DNA of 36,487 nt from Treponema sp. UBA4326 (GCA_002393835.1 DGTW01000181.1:1-36487), one strand, 5' to 3'; shown: positions 25,259 through 33,028, numbered from the stretch's first letter. Notes: generated by a model from the letters alone, not told the origin. Made by a program: numbers and translations.

Positions 25259-25894
25259 TCACCTGAATCTAATTGATTGTTTGTAGAAACTAATAATTAA
25301 AAGGACAGAATTTACGATAATCAAAGGAACAATAAAAAACAGAATATTTCCCGCAGAATAAGATACGACAGCCTCCATCGCTTTTAACCAGGAATATCCG
25401 TTAATAATTCTTCCAATCAAAGTTCCTCCTGCAATATTTACAAGTGAAAGTAAAATAATTAATTTTACACTGACAGAAAGAATTTTTGCAGTACTATCTA
25501 AGGAGGAGTACCACTGAGCATCCTCATTAACTCTCTCCCTCATTTGGTCAGCCTCTTTAAGGGTTATTTCATTGTTATTATACATTTTATCAATGGCAAA
25601 AAATCTTTGGTTCATGCTGTCCAATGCAAAGGTACAGGCTGCCATAGAAATTTTAGCCGTTCCAAATGTTATAAAAATAGAAAATACACCAATTAATAAG
25701 ATAATAATAATTAGCCCTGTTACAAGATTTTCATTCCATAAAGTTTTTGATAAAAATGATACAATCGTAACTCGATAATCATTATTCCTTACACCGTAAA
25801 GATATAGTCCTGTCAGGACAATATCAACTATAAGTGAAAGCAACACTAGTAAACGGAGAATTTTTGGCAATTTTTTATAATAATAAAGGAACAT
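25259..25894 (-). CDS. Small membrane protein resembling the FlhA/SctV (FHIPEP) core
   Basis: 211 residues with four hydrophobic segments (about 11-34, 56-78, 143-165, 181-202). Residues 58-195 align by eye with the export-gate family: FGTAKISMAACTFALDSM with the ITKGA.RIAEVAARF.LDAM block, NNNEITLKEADQMRERV with LN.G.I..EEA..RR, DAQWYSSLDSTAKI with ADFYGSMDGASKF, and VNIAGGTLIGRI with IN..GGL.IG. The first FlhA helices and its large cytoplasmic domain are missing, and the GDGL motif is altered to SAGN. The start overlaps the nuclease gene by 20 nt; GGAG is 6 nt before the ATG. A membrane effector or anchor is a guess. Confidence 0.62.
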   Translation of the reverse strand: MFLYYYKKLPKILRLLVLLSLIVDIVLTGLYLYGVRNNDYRVTIVSFLSKTLWNENLVTGLIIIILLIGVFSIFITFGTAKISMAACTFALDSMNQRFFAIDKMYNNNEITLKEADQMRERVNEDAQWYSSLDSTAKILSVSVKLIILLSLVNIAGGTLIGRIINGYSWLKAMEAVVSYSAGNILFFIVPLIIVNSVLLIISFYKQSIRFR

Positions 25895-26981
25895 CCCATG
25901 CTCCTAGAGGTATCTGATCATCAAAAAAGCATCCATCGATAATACTGCAAATCTCCGCCAGAGCCTTGTCATGACTTTTTTCATCTATCAAATTTTCCTC
26001 GTTTAATAAAAAAATACAAATTCCATCGTCTTCACGATCAATTGCCTCTTTTTCGGTTATCTTCTGCTCCAAATATCTGCTTTTATCAGTCTCATAAATG
26101 TTGTCGTCGCAGTCATAGTGAATATCAATGACGTCGTCACTAACTTCAAATATGAACAATTTGTCATCCGTTTTATATTCGTTTTTCCAGTCAAGGTAGA
26201 CTCCACAAAGATAAAGTTCCCTCTCCGCTCCATCCAGTGCATAAAAATCAATCCCCGAAGATTCATTTTTAATAAAAGTATGAGTCTTAGATATTATTTT
26301 ATGCTCTTTTAACTTTGACTGCAATTTTTTCTCAATTCCAGGGCAGATTTTTTCAGATAGAACACATTCAAGTTTTCTTATCATATCAAATACTGCTATA
26401 ACATCATTCCGCTTATACATTTTTGCTACCTCCATTCTGCTTAATGTTAAGGTTTGTTCCCTTATACCCAAATGACGTCTTACAATATCAAGTGCTTCAA
26501 AAGACCTTAACCCGCCATGTTCAGATATCTCACGAAACAAATCTTCCCAGTAAAGTTTTTTTGCTGATTCTGGTATTTGTTTTTCATATCTGTACTTTTT
26601 AAGGATAAGAAAGGCATCCCTTGTATTTTCTGTTGATTCGGAGCCCGTCAATTCAGCATCATTGATTTTAATTTCATATCTGATGCTTCGCCCATTTTTC
26701 AGACGAATTGTTAAATCAGGCACTGTTCCTGTTAACTGCTCCTGTGTCAAAACCTCAGAAACATCTCCATAAGAAAACCTGTCATCTCTCGGAGGATAAC
26801 GGCACCAGGAAGGCTGACGGGTATAATGATCAGGAAAATCATCTTTTGAGAATTCTGAGTTAAAAGGCTTAATCAAGAAATTAAATAAAACTTCTCCTTT
26901 CCATCCGGCTTCCTCTATATTACCAACAGGAGATAAATAATTTTGAAGCACAAGCGTTGCCGTATTCTCGTAAATTGTCAA
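25875..26981 (-). CDS. PD-(D/E)XK nuclease-like protein
   Basis: 368 residues from a TTG at 26981, which has GGAGG 7 bases before it; the longer frame begins in that ribosome site. The nuclease-fold signature is visible: Glu30 in a helix (WKGEVLFNFLI), then TVPDLTIRLKN with Asp89, then YEIKIND with Glu103 and Lys105, i.e. D-x13-ExK. The layout resembles PDDEXK_4-type restriction-like nucleases. The C-terminal half is mixed and charged, ending LGAWDVPLLL. Its last 20 nt overlap the FlhA-like gene, so the two products are made together. No methylase is nearby. A DNA-targeting defence effector is possible but unproven. Confidence 0.65.
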   Translation of the reverse strand: MTIYENTATLVLQNYLSPVGNIEEAGWKGEVLFNFLIKPFNSEFSKDDFPDHYTRQPSWCRYPPRDDRFSYGDVSEVLTQEQLTGTVPDLTIRLKNGRSIRYEIKINDAELTGSESTENTRDAFLILKKYRYEKQIPESAKKLYWEDLFREISEHGGLRSFEALDIVRRHLGIREQTLTLSRMEVAKMYKRNDVIAVFDMIRKLECVLSEKICPGIEKKLQSKLKEHKIISKTHTFIKNESSGIDFYALDGAERELYLCGVYLDWKNEYKTDDKLFIFEVSDDVIDIHYDCDDNIYETDKSRYLEQKITEKEAIDREDDGICIFLLNEENLIDEKSHDKALAEICSIIDGCFFDDQIPLGAWDVPLLL

Positions 26982-27039
26982 TTGTACCTCCAATTAAAAT
27001 AAGACACTGCTATACTGTCCGTCAGGTCACACAGAAATA

Positions 27040-27270
27040 CTACATCTTTGTCCATGAATGACATGATGCTGCAGTACATCCGTTTATATTTGGTGTAGAC
27101 TTACACTGAACCATCATACCGCATTTTTTACACTGATAATTTGTACTGCCGGCTTCTCCAAGCGGGTTCCATTGATGTGAGCCGCCTTTAGGGCAACCAC
27201 TTATATTCGGAGTTGACTCCTTTTGAATTGCAGTTCCACATTTTTTACAGCAATACCATTTGACAGACAT
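27040..27270 (-). CDS. Tandem zinc-ribbon mini-protein
   Basis: 76 residues in two copies of one unit: YCCKKCGTAIQKESTPNISG then a CPKGGSHQW end, and YQCKKCGMMVQCKSTPNING with a CTAASCHSW end. Each unit has CxxC, a later Cys and a His, a plausible zinc site. AAGGAGG lies 5 nt before the ATG. First gene of the minus-strand cassette, 58 bp before the TTG of the nuclease-like gene, and divergent from an XRE regulator with operator-like repeats between. Could bind nucleic acid or protein; not known. Confidence 0.75.
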   Translation of the reverse strand: MSVKWYCCKKCGTAIQKESTPNISGCPKGGSHQWNPLGEAGSTNYQCKKCGMMVQCKSTPNINGCTAASCHSWTKM

Positions 27271-27288
27271 AACATCCTCCTTTTTGTT

Positions 27289-27362
27289 TATATCTAATAT
27301 GATATAGCATTATATCAAATCTGAAAATTAAAATTATATAAACTTATATCTAAATTGATATA
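27289..27362. promoter_or_regulatory. Twin operators over divergent promoters of the XRE gene and nuclease cassette
   Basis: Two perfect inverted repeats with the same arms: TATATC-TAATAT-GATATA (27289-27306) and TATATC-TAAATT-GATATA (27345-27362). The second ends at the base before the XRE ATG and contains its likely -10 (TAAATT). The first covers the expected transcription start of the zinc-ribbon gene, whose -10 is TATAAT on the minus strand at 27309-27314. This is the layout of a repressor controlling itself and the cassette. Confidence 0.7.
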
Positions 27363-27671
27363 ATGAAGTTAGAAAAAACAGTCATAGACAACATAAAACG
27401 AATTCGCAAAGAAAAAGGTATTACTCAGGAACAACTGGCAGAGGCATGTAACACGGCGACAAGTTATATTGGTCTGATGGAAACCTACAAAAATATACCG
27501 AAACTTTCCACAATCGAAAAAATTGCCGCTGCACTTGATGTTCAGCCGCAAATTCTGTTTCAAAAAATTGAACCTGATTCCAATAGAGAAAAGACAATTG
27601 AAACCTTAAAAAACAAACTCATGGATTCTCTGGAAAAAGAACTTCTTCGTTCTCTCCGGGAGATTTTTTAA
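27363..27671 (+). CDS. XRE-family repressor of the nuclease cassette
   Basis: 102 residues: Cro/CI helix-turn-helix (KRIRKEKGITQEQLAEACNT, SYIGLMETYKNIPKLSTI) followed by a short charged helical tail that may dimerise. ATG is directly behind an operator repeat, without Shine-Dalgarno. Divergent from the zinc-ribbon gene. The role as repressor of both units is inferred from the repeats. Confidence 0.88.
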   Translation: MKLEKTVIDNIKRIRKEKGITQEQLAEACNTATSYIGLMETYKNIPKLSTIEKIAAALDVQPQILFQKIEPDSNREKTIETLKNKLMDSLEKELLRSLREIF

Positions 27672-27712
27672 TCATATACTCGTACCTCCTGCATATTATA
27701 GCCATAACACCC

Positions 27713-27742
27713 TTGACAATATAGCTATCTCAAACCTACACT
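27713..27742 (+). promoter_or_regulatory. Putative promoter of toxin-antitoxin pair 2
   Basis: TTGACA (27713-27718), 18-nt spacer, TACACT (27737-27742), then GAAGGAGG and the ATG at 27778. Confidence 0.5.
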
Positions 27743-27777
27743 GTTCATGACACTGATTTCAGGTGAAGGAGGCAGCC

Positions 27778-28086
27778 ATGAATACTGTTCCTGTTTACGA
27801 AGCAAAAAACAAATTCCCGCTTTTTTTACACCAGGCCGAAGAGGACGGGCCGGTTTTTATTTCAAGACACAACCAGACTGTAGGCGTAATTCTTTCCTAT
27901 GAGGACTACACCCGACTGATGTCCAGAACACGCAAAAGGACAATACTGGACGCAGCAGCTGATTTCCGCAAAAAAGTTGACGGCACGCTCACCGATGAAG
28001 AAATCGACAGAATTTTTGACGTGAGGGACCACTCCACTCAAGGCACAAGCTGGGAAAATGACATTTATAAGGGGGTATTTGACTGA
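27778..28086 (+). CDS. Phd/YefM-type antitoxin (pair 2)
   Basis: 102 residues from the ATG at 27778; the GTG at 27763 lies in the Shine-Dalgarno (GAAGGAGG) and is rejected. Phd fold: VPVYEAKNKFPLFLHQAEED, then RHNQTVGVILSYEDY, followed by an acidic toxin-binding tail. Its stop overlaps the toxin ATG by one base (TGATG). Distant from pair 1 in sequence, so not a recent duplicate. Confidence 0.87.
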   Translation: MNTVPVYEAKNKFPLFLHQAEEDGPVFISRHNQTVGVILSYEDYTRLMSRTRKRTILDAAADFRKKVDGTLTDEEIDRIFDVRDHSTQGTSWENDIYKGVFD

Positions 28087-28538
28087 TGCTTATTGAAAAT
28101 ACTGAAGAAGAACCTCATTACCTTCTGGACTCAAACATTGTCTCTGAAATAATCAAAAAAAATCCGGATTTTAACGTGATTAAAAAGATTGCAGAGCACA
28201 ACAGTGACTGTGCAGTCTGCGCTCCTACTTTACATGAACTCTATTATGGATATGAAAAACTTTCTGACGGAGCCTATAAATCATATCTTGAGAGGTATAT
28301 AAACGATGATGTACGGGACACATTTAAAACAAAAACTTACTCAGAAAAAGCCAGCATCATTCATGCCCGCATCCGCGCAGACGCAGAAAAAATCGGCCGG
28401 TCAGTTCCGTTTTCTGACAGCATGATAGCCGCCATCGCCCTGGCCAACCACATGGTCTTAGTCACCCGCAACACCCGCCACTTTGAAGCAATCCAAGCCG
28501 TGAGCGAGTTGAGGGTAGAAAACTGGTTTGAGGGGTGA
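28086..28538 (+). CDS. VapC/FitB-type PIN-domain toxin (pair 2)
   Basis: 150 residues. Metal-site acids are Asp15 (LLDSN), Glu51 (LHELYYG) and Asp111 (FSDSMIAA); the fourth position, Asp in pair 1, is His132 in TRNTRHF. Three acids are often sufficient, so activity is still likely. Shares the C-terminal LRVENWF with toxin 1. Translationally coupled to its antitoxin. RNA target unknown. Confidence 0.87.
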   Translation: MLIENTEEEPHYLLDSNIVSEIIKKNPDFNVIKKIAEHNSDCAVCAPTLHELYYGYEKLSDGAYKSYLERYINDDVRDTFKTKTYSEKASIIHARIRADAEKIGRSVPFSDSMIAAIALANHMVLVTRNTRHFEAIQAVSELRVENWFEG

Positions 28539-28546
28539 CCTGACAA

Positions 28547-28843
28547 TTATTTTTGTTCTTCTGAAGGCTTTTCTTCAGTTTCAGAAGGCTGCTTTAATGA
28601 TTTAATTTCTTCCTCGATTTTCTGGATACTCTTTTTAATTCCAGATAATTTACCTACATCACTTACCAGTATAAACAGTATACCAAAACAAATTAAAACA
28701 AGCCCCTGCAATTCATATATAGCCTTCACTGTCTGTTGTACTGCACTATTAATTGGTGTCATAATTGTATATAAGAAAAACAAACACCCTATCACTAATT
28801 GAATAATACCGATTGCCATACTAATCTCCTTATCATTTTTCAT
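28547..28843 (-). CDS. Small two-helix membrane protein
   Basis: 98 residues: two hydrophobic segments (about 9-30 and 45-62) and a charged C-terminal tail with coiled-coil character (KKSIQKIEEEIKSLKQ) rich in Glu and Lys. No family recognised. AAGGAG lies 6 nt before the ATG. Divergent from a second XRE gene, echoing the regulator plus membrane-protein pairing of the neighbouring cassette. Confidence 0.65.
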   Translation of the reverse strand: MKNDKEISMAIGIIQLVIGCLFFLYTIMTPINSAVQQTVKAIYELQGLVLICFGILFILVSDVGKLSGIKKSIQKIEEEIKSLKQPSETEEKPSEEQK

Positions 28844-28848
28844 CTAAA

Positions 28849-28930
28849 TATATCTAATGATACATTCTACATATAATTATATATCAGTTGTTATGCATGT
28901 CAAACATAAAATTATCTTTTGTCATATTCT
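28849..28930. promoter_or_regulatory. Divergent control region of the second XRE gene
   Basis: Contains TATATC-TAAT-GATACA (28849-28864), close to the TATATC-N6-GATATA operators of the first XRE gene but with a 4-nt spacer, and TATTCT (28925-28930), which ends 6 nt before the XRE ATG. Cross-regulation is possible but weakly supported. Confidence 0.35.
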
Positions 28931-28936
28931 ACAACT

Positions 28937-29257
28937 ATGAATTTTTGGAAAAAAGTTGATTCAGAACTTTCATATCTTGGCAAAACGCGAAAAGAACTTG
29001 CTTCAGCTGTCGGATTTGATGTAGCAAATATTAGTTTCGGAATTAAGCGCAACAGCATTCCGGCTGCAGACACAGCTCTCAAGGTTGCAAGATTTCTTGG
29101 AGTTTCTTTAGACTACCTGCTGGATATGCAGGAAGAATCCATCCAGAATTCACAGAACAAACAGATTTCTCAAATTGAAAATAACCTCAGACGTTTCTCA
29201 CCCGGCGATTTAGATGCCATCGATAAAGTAGTTACAGCACTTGTAGAAAAGTACTGA
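28937..29257 (+). CDS. XRE-family regulator (second)
   Basis: 106 residues from the ATG at 28937. Helix-turn-helix: LGKTRKELASAVGFDVANIS, then a GIKRNSIPAADTALKVARFL block and VSLDYLLDM, typical of Cro/CI regulators. A short helical C-terminus follows. A TTG at 28919 in frame is unlikely because TATTCT sits between it and the ATG. Last gene of the accessory island. Confidence 0.85.
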   Translation: MNFWKKVDSELSYLGKTRKELASAVGFDVANISFGIKRNSIPAADTALKVARFLGVSLDYLLDMQEESIQNSQNKQISQIENNLRRFSPGDLDAIDKVVTALVEKY

Positions 29258-29341
29258 CCCATAATCTTCCATCCCTTAAATTCCCTTCATCCATTTAAAT
29301 CACACATTCCCCCTCCTCTCCCCCAAAACCGCGCTTTCTGC

Positions 29342-29347
29342 TAAACT
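29342..29347 (+). promoter_or_regulatory. -10-like element of the ketosynthase gene
   Basis: TAAACT ending 6 nt before the ATG at 29354; the region upstream is C-rich with no Shine-Dalgarno or clear -35. Confidence 0.35.
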
Positions 29348-29353
29348 GTCTTC

Positions 29354-30568
29354 ATGTCACACGCTTCTTCAATTTATCTTTCTAACCCGGGCTTTATCTG
29401 TGCCGCGGGGAACTCTTCTGATCCGGATGCATTTATCAAAAACCTTGCCTCGGGTAACCGAGACGGAATCAAAGCCGTTGTACCTTCAATTTCAGGAGGA
29501 GAAGAAGCAAAAACTTTTTATACCGGAAAAATCGATGACGCCCTCTTAAAACCAACCGGCGACCGCTTTGACATGCGCTGCCTTCAGATTCTCGACTTTG
29601 CACTGGAAGCCCTCCTCCCTGCAGTCCTTAAGGCAAAAAATAAATACACAGCAGAACGCATAGGAGTCTGCATCGGCTCATGTGACAACGGAAGCGCCCT
29701 TTCATTTGAAGCCCACAAGGCTTTCTTTAACGAAGGCTCATTCCCGGCCGGCTACGACTTAAAGGCCCAGGGCGCAGACTATCCTGCCGCATACACCTCC
29801 CGCAAATTCGGCCTAAAAGGAATCTCCCTAGCCTTTTCAACCGCCTGCTCTTCTTCTGCCAGTGCCATAATCAAGGCTTCCCAGCTCATAAAATCAGGTC
29901 TGTGCGACGCAGTAATTGCCGGCGGAGTTGACGTTGCAAGCGACACCGTCCTCTTAGGCTTTGACAGCCTGGAAGCAGTAGATCACGGACGCACGAACCC
30001 TTTTTCAAAAAACCGTAACGGAATCAACTTAGGCGAAGGAGCTGCCCTCTTTGTTTTAAGCCGCGACGACCTGGATGAAACAAAAATTGTCCTGGCAGGA
30101 AGCGGCGAAAGCTCAGACGCAAGCCACATGACAGCCCCCCTTGCAGACGGAACAGGAGCCCAGACCGCAATGCAGTCCGCCCTCCAGGACGCAGGCCTTA
30201 CACCAGAAAGCATAGACTACATAAACCTGCACGGAACCGGAACTCACTTAAATGACAGCATGGAAGCAAAAGGCGTTGAACTAGTCTTCGGCAAAAACTC
30301 ATCCGTTCCCTGCTCTTCAACAAAACCAATGACCGGCCACACCTTAGGCGCTGCCGCAAGCCTTGAACTTACAGGATGCTTCTACGCAATCCGCCGTAAC
30401 ATTCTCCCCGTACACCTGTGGGACGGCGTTCAGGACGAAGAAATGCCGGTTCTCAGCCTCGTATCAAAAGACACCGCCACAAATCCGCCGCGCCCCGTAC
30501 AGTGCTGCATGAGCAATTCCTTTGCCTTCGGCGGCTGCAACGCAAGTCTGATAATCAGAAAGATTTAG
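29354..30568 (+). CDS. Beta-ketoacyl-ACP synthase, ApeO-like
   Basis: 404-residue thiolase-fold condensing enzyme. The catalytic triad is intact: Cys165 in FSTACSSSA, His293 in NLHGTGT.LND and His329 in KPMTGHTLGAA, plus C-terminal NSFAFGG. The N-terminal part is more like ApeO of aryl-polyene clusters (short N-terminus, GVCIGSCDNG.. in place of the FabF GTGIGG) than housekeeping FabF. The partners at 33041 and 33855 look like ApeP and ApeQ. It therefore probably extends a specialised acyl chain. No ACP gene is seen. Confidence 0.88.
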   Translation: MSHASSIYLSNPGFICAAGNSSDPDAFIKNLASGNRDGIKAVVPSISGGEEAKTFYTGKIDDALLKPTGDRFDMRCLQILDFALEALLPAVLKAKNKYTAERIGVCIGSCDNGSALSFEAHKAFFNEGSFPAGYDLKAQGADYPAAYTSRKFGLKGISLAFSTACSSSASAIIKASQLIKSGLCDAVIAGGVDVASDTVLLGFDSLEAVDHGRTNPFSKNRNGINLGEGAALFVLSRDDLDETKIVLAGSGESSDASHMTAPLADGTGAQTAMQSALQDAGLTPESIDYINLHGTGTHLNDSMEAKGVELVFGKNSSVPCSSTKPMTGHTLGAAASLELTGCFYAIRRNILPVHLWDGVQDEEMPVLSLVSKDTATNPPRPVQCCMSNSFAFGGCNASLIIRKI

Positions 30569-30597
30569 GGATTCCGGTCGCCTTATTTTTACTTGTT

Positions 30598-30655
30598 CTT
30601 TTTAGCGATTTCACTTACAATTTAATCGCCATTTACTGCAACTTGCACTAAAAAG
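30598..30655. repeat. 8-bp inverted repeat before the ATPase remnant
   Basis: CTTTTTAG (30598-30605) and CTAAAAAG (30648-30655), each followed by CGATT, 42 bp apart. It marks the junction between intact chromosome and the truncated gene; it may be chance. Confidence 0.3.
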
Positions 30656-30664
30656 CGATTAGAG

Positions 30665-31585
30665 GTGTACGATGTCTATATCACAGGCTCGAACTCAAAA
30701 TTCCTTTCGCAGGATATAAAGACTATTTTCCGCGGGCGTGGCGATGAAGTCCGTGTTTATCCATTTACTTTCTCAGAATTTTGTCAGGAGAGAAAGGAAA
30801 GCACAGCCGAGCTCTGGAAAGAATACTACACTTACGGCGGAATGCCACGGCTTCGAAATCTGAAAACACCTGAACAAAAAGCACGGTATTTACAGCAGCT
30901 CTGGAACAAGACTTACATTGATGATGTCGTTGAACGAAATCATGTACGCAACAAGACAGCTCTTGAATCTATGGTTGACGCAATGTGCTCTGCCGTCGGA
31001 TCGCTCGTAAATCCTGCAAAATTAAAAAACACGCTTCAAACAGTTCAGAAAATAAAGATTGATGACGAGACCGTAGCGGACTATATTTCATATCTTGAAA
31101 ACTCTTTTTTGTTCGAAGGCGCGAAAAGATATAACATTAAAGGTAAAAAATATTTCGATTCAATTCAAAAATATTATTCAGTTGATGTGGGCTTACGGAA
31201 TGCGAGGCTGAATTTCCGGCAGCAGGAAATAACGCACATAATGGAAAACATTATTTTCAACGAACTCCGCTCCAGAGATTACCTTGTTGATGTGGGGCTT
31301 ATCGAAAGCCGTGAAATGAAGAACGGAAAACAGCAGTACATTCAAAGGGAAGTTGATTTTATCGCAACTAACGGAATTGAAAAATACTACATTCAGTCAG
31401 CCTATTCCCTGGACAGCGAAGAAAAAAAAGAACAGGAACTTGCATCTCTCTTAAAAATCGACGATTCCTTTAAAAAAATCGTGATTGTCGGAAACGATAT
31501 TGAAAAATACACAGACGAACACGGAATTACTTTTGTCGGACTGTTCGATTTTCTGCAGGGGAATTCACAAAATCTTTTTAAATAA
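30665..31585 (+). pseudogene. 5'-truncated AAA ATPase with DUF4143 domain
   Basis: 306 residues matching the C-terminal part of the AAA_14/DUF4143 ATPase family. It begins at the sensor strand YDVYITGSNSKFLSQDI (the GSNS.LL..DI block that follows Walker B) and continues with GRGDEVRVYPFTFSEFC, GGMPRL, the winged-helix region and the DUF4143 nuclease-like part (MENIIFNELRSRDY.V, REVDFIA). The first ~110 residues with Walker A and B are missing, and upstream is the end of the ketosynthase gene, so the protein cannot hydrolyse ATP. The GTG at 30665 has AGAGG right before it by chance. Clean frame indicates a recent deletion or insertion. Confidence 0.8.
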
Positions 31586-31868
31586 GTTCACCGGCCGCCA
31601 TTTCCGCCCTTACGCAGCTCGGTAACCCTCGGCCTCTTCCCTCGCTTACGCTCAGTCCAGTGGCCGGCTTCGCCGCCACTCCACGACGGGGCGGGAAGTT
31701 AAACTGCAAAAACCTCATAGAAACCACCTTATTAAACATAAAATCCCAACCTTAAACGCTTATTTAAGCGTTTACATTTAAAATTATAAGTCTTATTAAG
31801 TGCATTCACAAGTTTATCCTCCTTTTTATCTTCCCCGCTTTCCCCTATAATAAGCGCAGGAATTGTCT
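31586..31868. other. Intergenic region after the ATPase remnant
   Basis: The first 115 bp are GC-rich with internal complementarity (CCGGCC/GGCCGG; TTTCCGCCC with GGGCGGGAA) and a GGCTTCGCC hairpin, like mobile palindromic repeats. Then follows an AT-rich part with the palindrome at 31753-31774 and the promoter-like TATAAT (31846-31851) of the hydrolase gene. No coding region seen. Confidence 0.5.
31753..31774. repeat. Perfect palindrome TAAACGCTTA-TT-TAAGCGTTTA
   Basis: Ten-bp arms with a 2-bp centre; no T-run follows, so not a classical terminator. May be a protein-binding site for the hydrolase gene 95 bp downstream. Confidence 0.45.
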
Positions 31869-33026
31869 ATGAAAAAAATCTTTAAGGTGCTCAAGATGTT
31901 CTTTATTTCTCTTTTTATCCTGCTGTGTACGCTTTCGCTGGCGGCTTTTTTGTTCCTTACCTTCTGGAAGCCGTTCGGGGGAAGTGCCTCTGAAGAAGAC
32001 CGCCGCAACTACGCTGAACGTGCGGCTAACTTTGACGGGAAGGAATTTCACAACCTGGAAGATTTTAAAGTGATGGCCTTTGCTTCAAATCCTGCCCCGG
32101 ACCCGCTCAATTTTTCTGACAGGGAGACCCGGCCGGACTTTGACTTTCCGGTTAAGGTGCCTGACTTTTTAACCCAGGAGACTGACTATGTCAGTGTGGA
32201 AGCTGGGCTTCGTGACGTAAGCGTTACCTGGTTCGGGCATTCAAGCCTTCTCCTGCACATGCACGGCCTTAACATCTTAATCGACCCGGTTTTTTCTGAG
32301 ATGATTTCTCCGGTTTCTTTTGCGGGAAGCAGGCGGTTTTCAAGCCCGGGAATCTCTGTGGACGACCTTCCTGAAATTGACATCCTCATCCAGAGCCACG
32401 ACCACTACGACCACCTCGACTACAACACTATCTGCGCCGTTGACGGCAAAGTTAAGCGCTACATCGTTCCGCTGGGAGTTGAAAACCACCTTAAGCGATG
32501 GGGCGTTTCTTCTGAAAAAATACAGAACATGGCCTGGTGGGAAGAAACTTCCGTCGAAGGCCTTAAGATTGCCTGCACGCCTTCACAGCATTTTTCCGGC
32601 AGACATTTGACCGACAATATGGAAACTTTATGGTGCAGCTGGGTTTTTATTGACGACTACAATAAGGTTTTTGAAAGCGGGGATTCAGGGGACGGACCTC
32701 ACTGGAAAATGATTCATGACAGATACGGCGACTTTGATTTTGCAATCATGGAATGCGGTCAGTACAACGTGCGCTGGCCTCGCGTTCATTCCTTCCCGGA
32801 GCAGTCTGTACGCGCTGCCGTTACCCTCGGTGCAAAAACCGTAATGCCCGTGCACTGGGGAGCTGTCGTTCTTTCAAGTCACGGCTGGGATGATCCGGTG
32901 GAACGTTTCCTTCTTGAAGCTCAAAAGCATGAACTTACCGTCATGACGCCTTACATCGGACAAACTGCTCACTTAAACGTCCCGGAACACTGTCTTGAGC
33001 GGTGGTGGCGCACAAACTCAAAATAA
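31869..33026 (+). CDS. Membrane-anchored metallo-beta-lactamase-fold hydrolase, NAPE-PLD-like
   Basis: 385 residues. An N-terminal hydrophobic anchor (about 8-32) is followed by NFDGKEFHN, TWFGHSSLLLHMHG and IDPVFS, then the zinc site QSHDHYDHLD (HxHxDH), SQHFSGR and ESGDSGDGPHW, and MPVHWGAV. This is the order of N-acyl-phosphatidylethanolamine phospholipase D and bacterial UlaG-like relatives, so a phospholipid or acyl-amide substrate on the outer face of the membrane is possible. AGGA is 7 nt before the ATG. It separates the ketosynthase from the dehydratase. Confidence 0.88.
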   Translation: MKKIFKVLKMFFISLFILLCTLSLAAFLFLTFWKPFGGSASEEDRRNYAERAANFDGKEFHNLEDFKVMAFASNPAPDPLNFSDRETRPDFDFPVKVPDFLTQETDYVSVEAGLRDVSVTWFGHSSLLLHMHGLNILIDPVFSEMISPVSFAGSRRFSSPGISVDDLPEIDILIQSHDHYDHLDYNTICAVDGKVKRYIVPLGVENHLKRWGVSSEKIQNMAWWEETSVEGLKIACTPSQHFSGRHLTDNMETLWCSWVFIDDYNKVFESGDSGDGPHWKMIHDRYGDFDFAIMECGQYNVRWPRVHSFPEQSVRAAVTLGAKTVMPVHWGAVVLSSHGWDDPVERFLLEAQKHELTVMTPYIGQTAHLNVPEHCLERWWRTNSK

Positions 33027-33028
33027 TC

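Noticed and set aside
26982..26993. TTG start at 26993 for the nuclease-like protein
   Set aside because: The first codons are the GGAGG ribosome site of the TTG at 26981.
27763..27777. GTG start for antitoxin 2
   Set aside because: The codon lies within the Shine-Dalgarno of the ATG at 27778.
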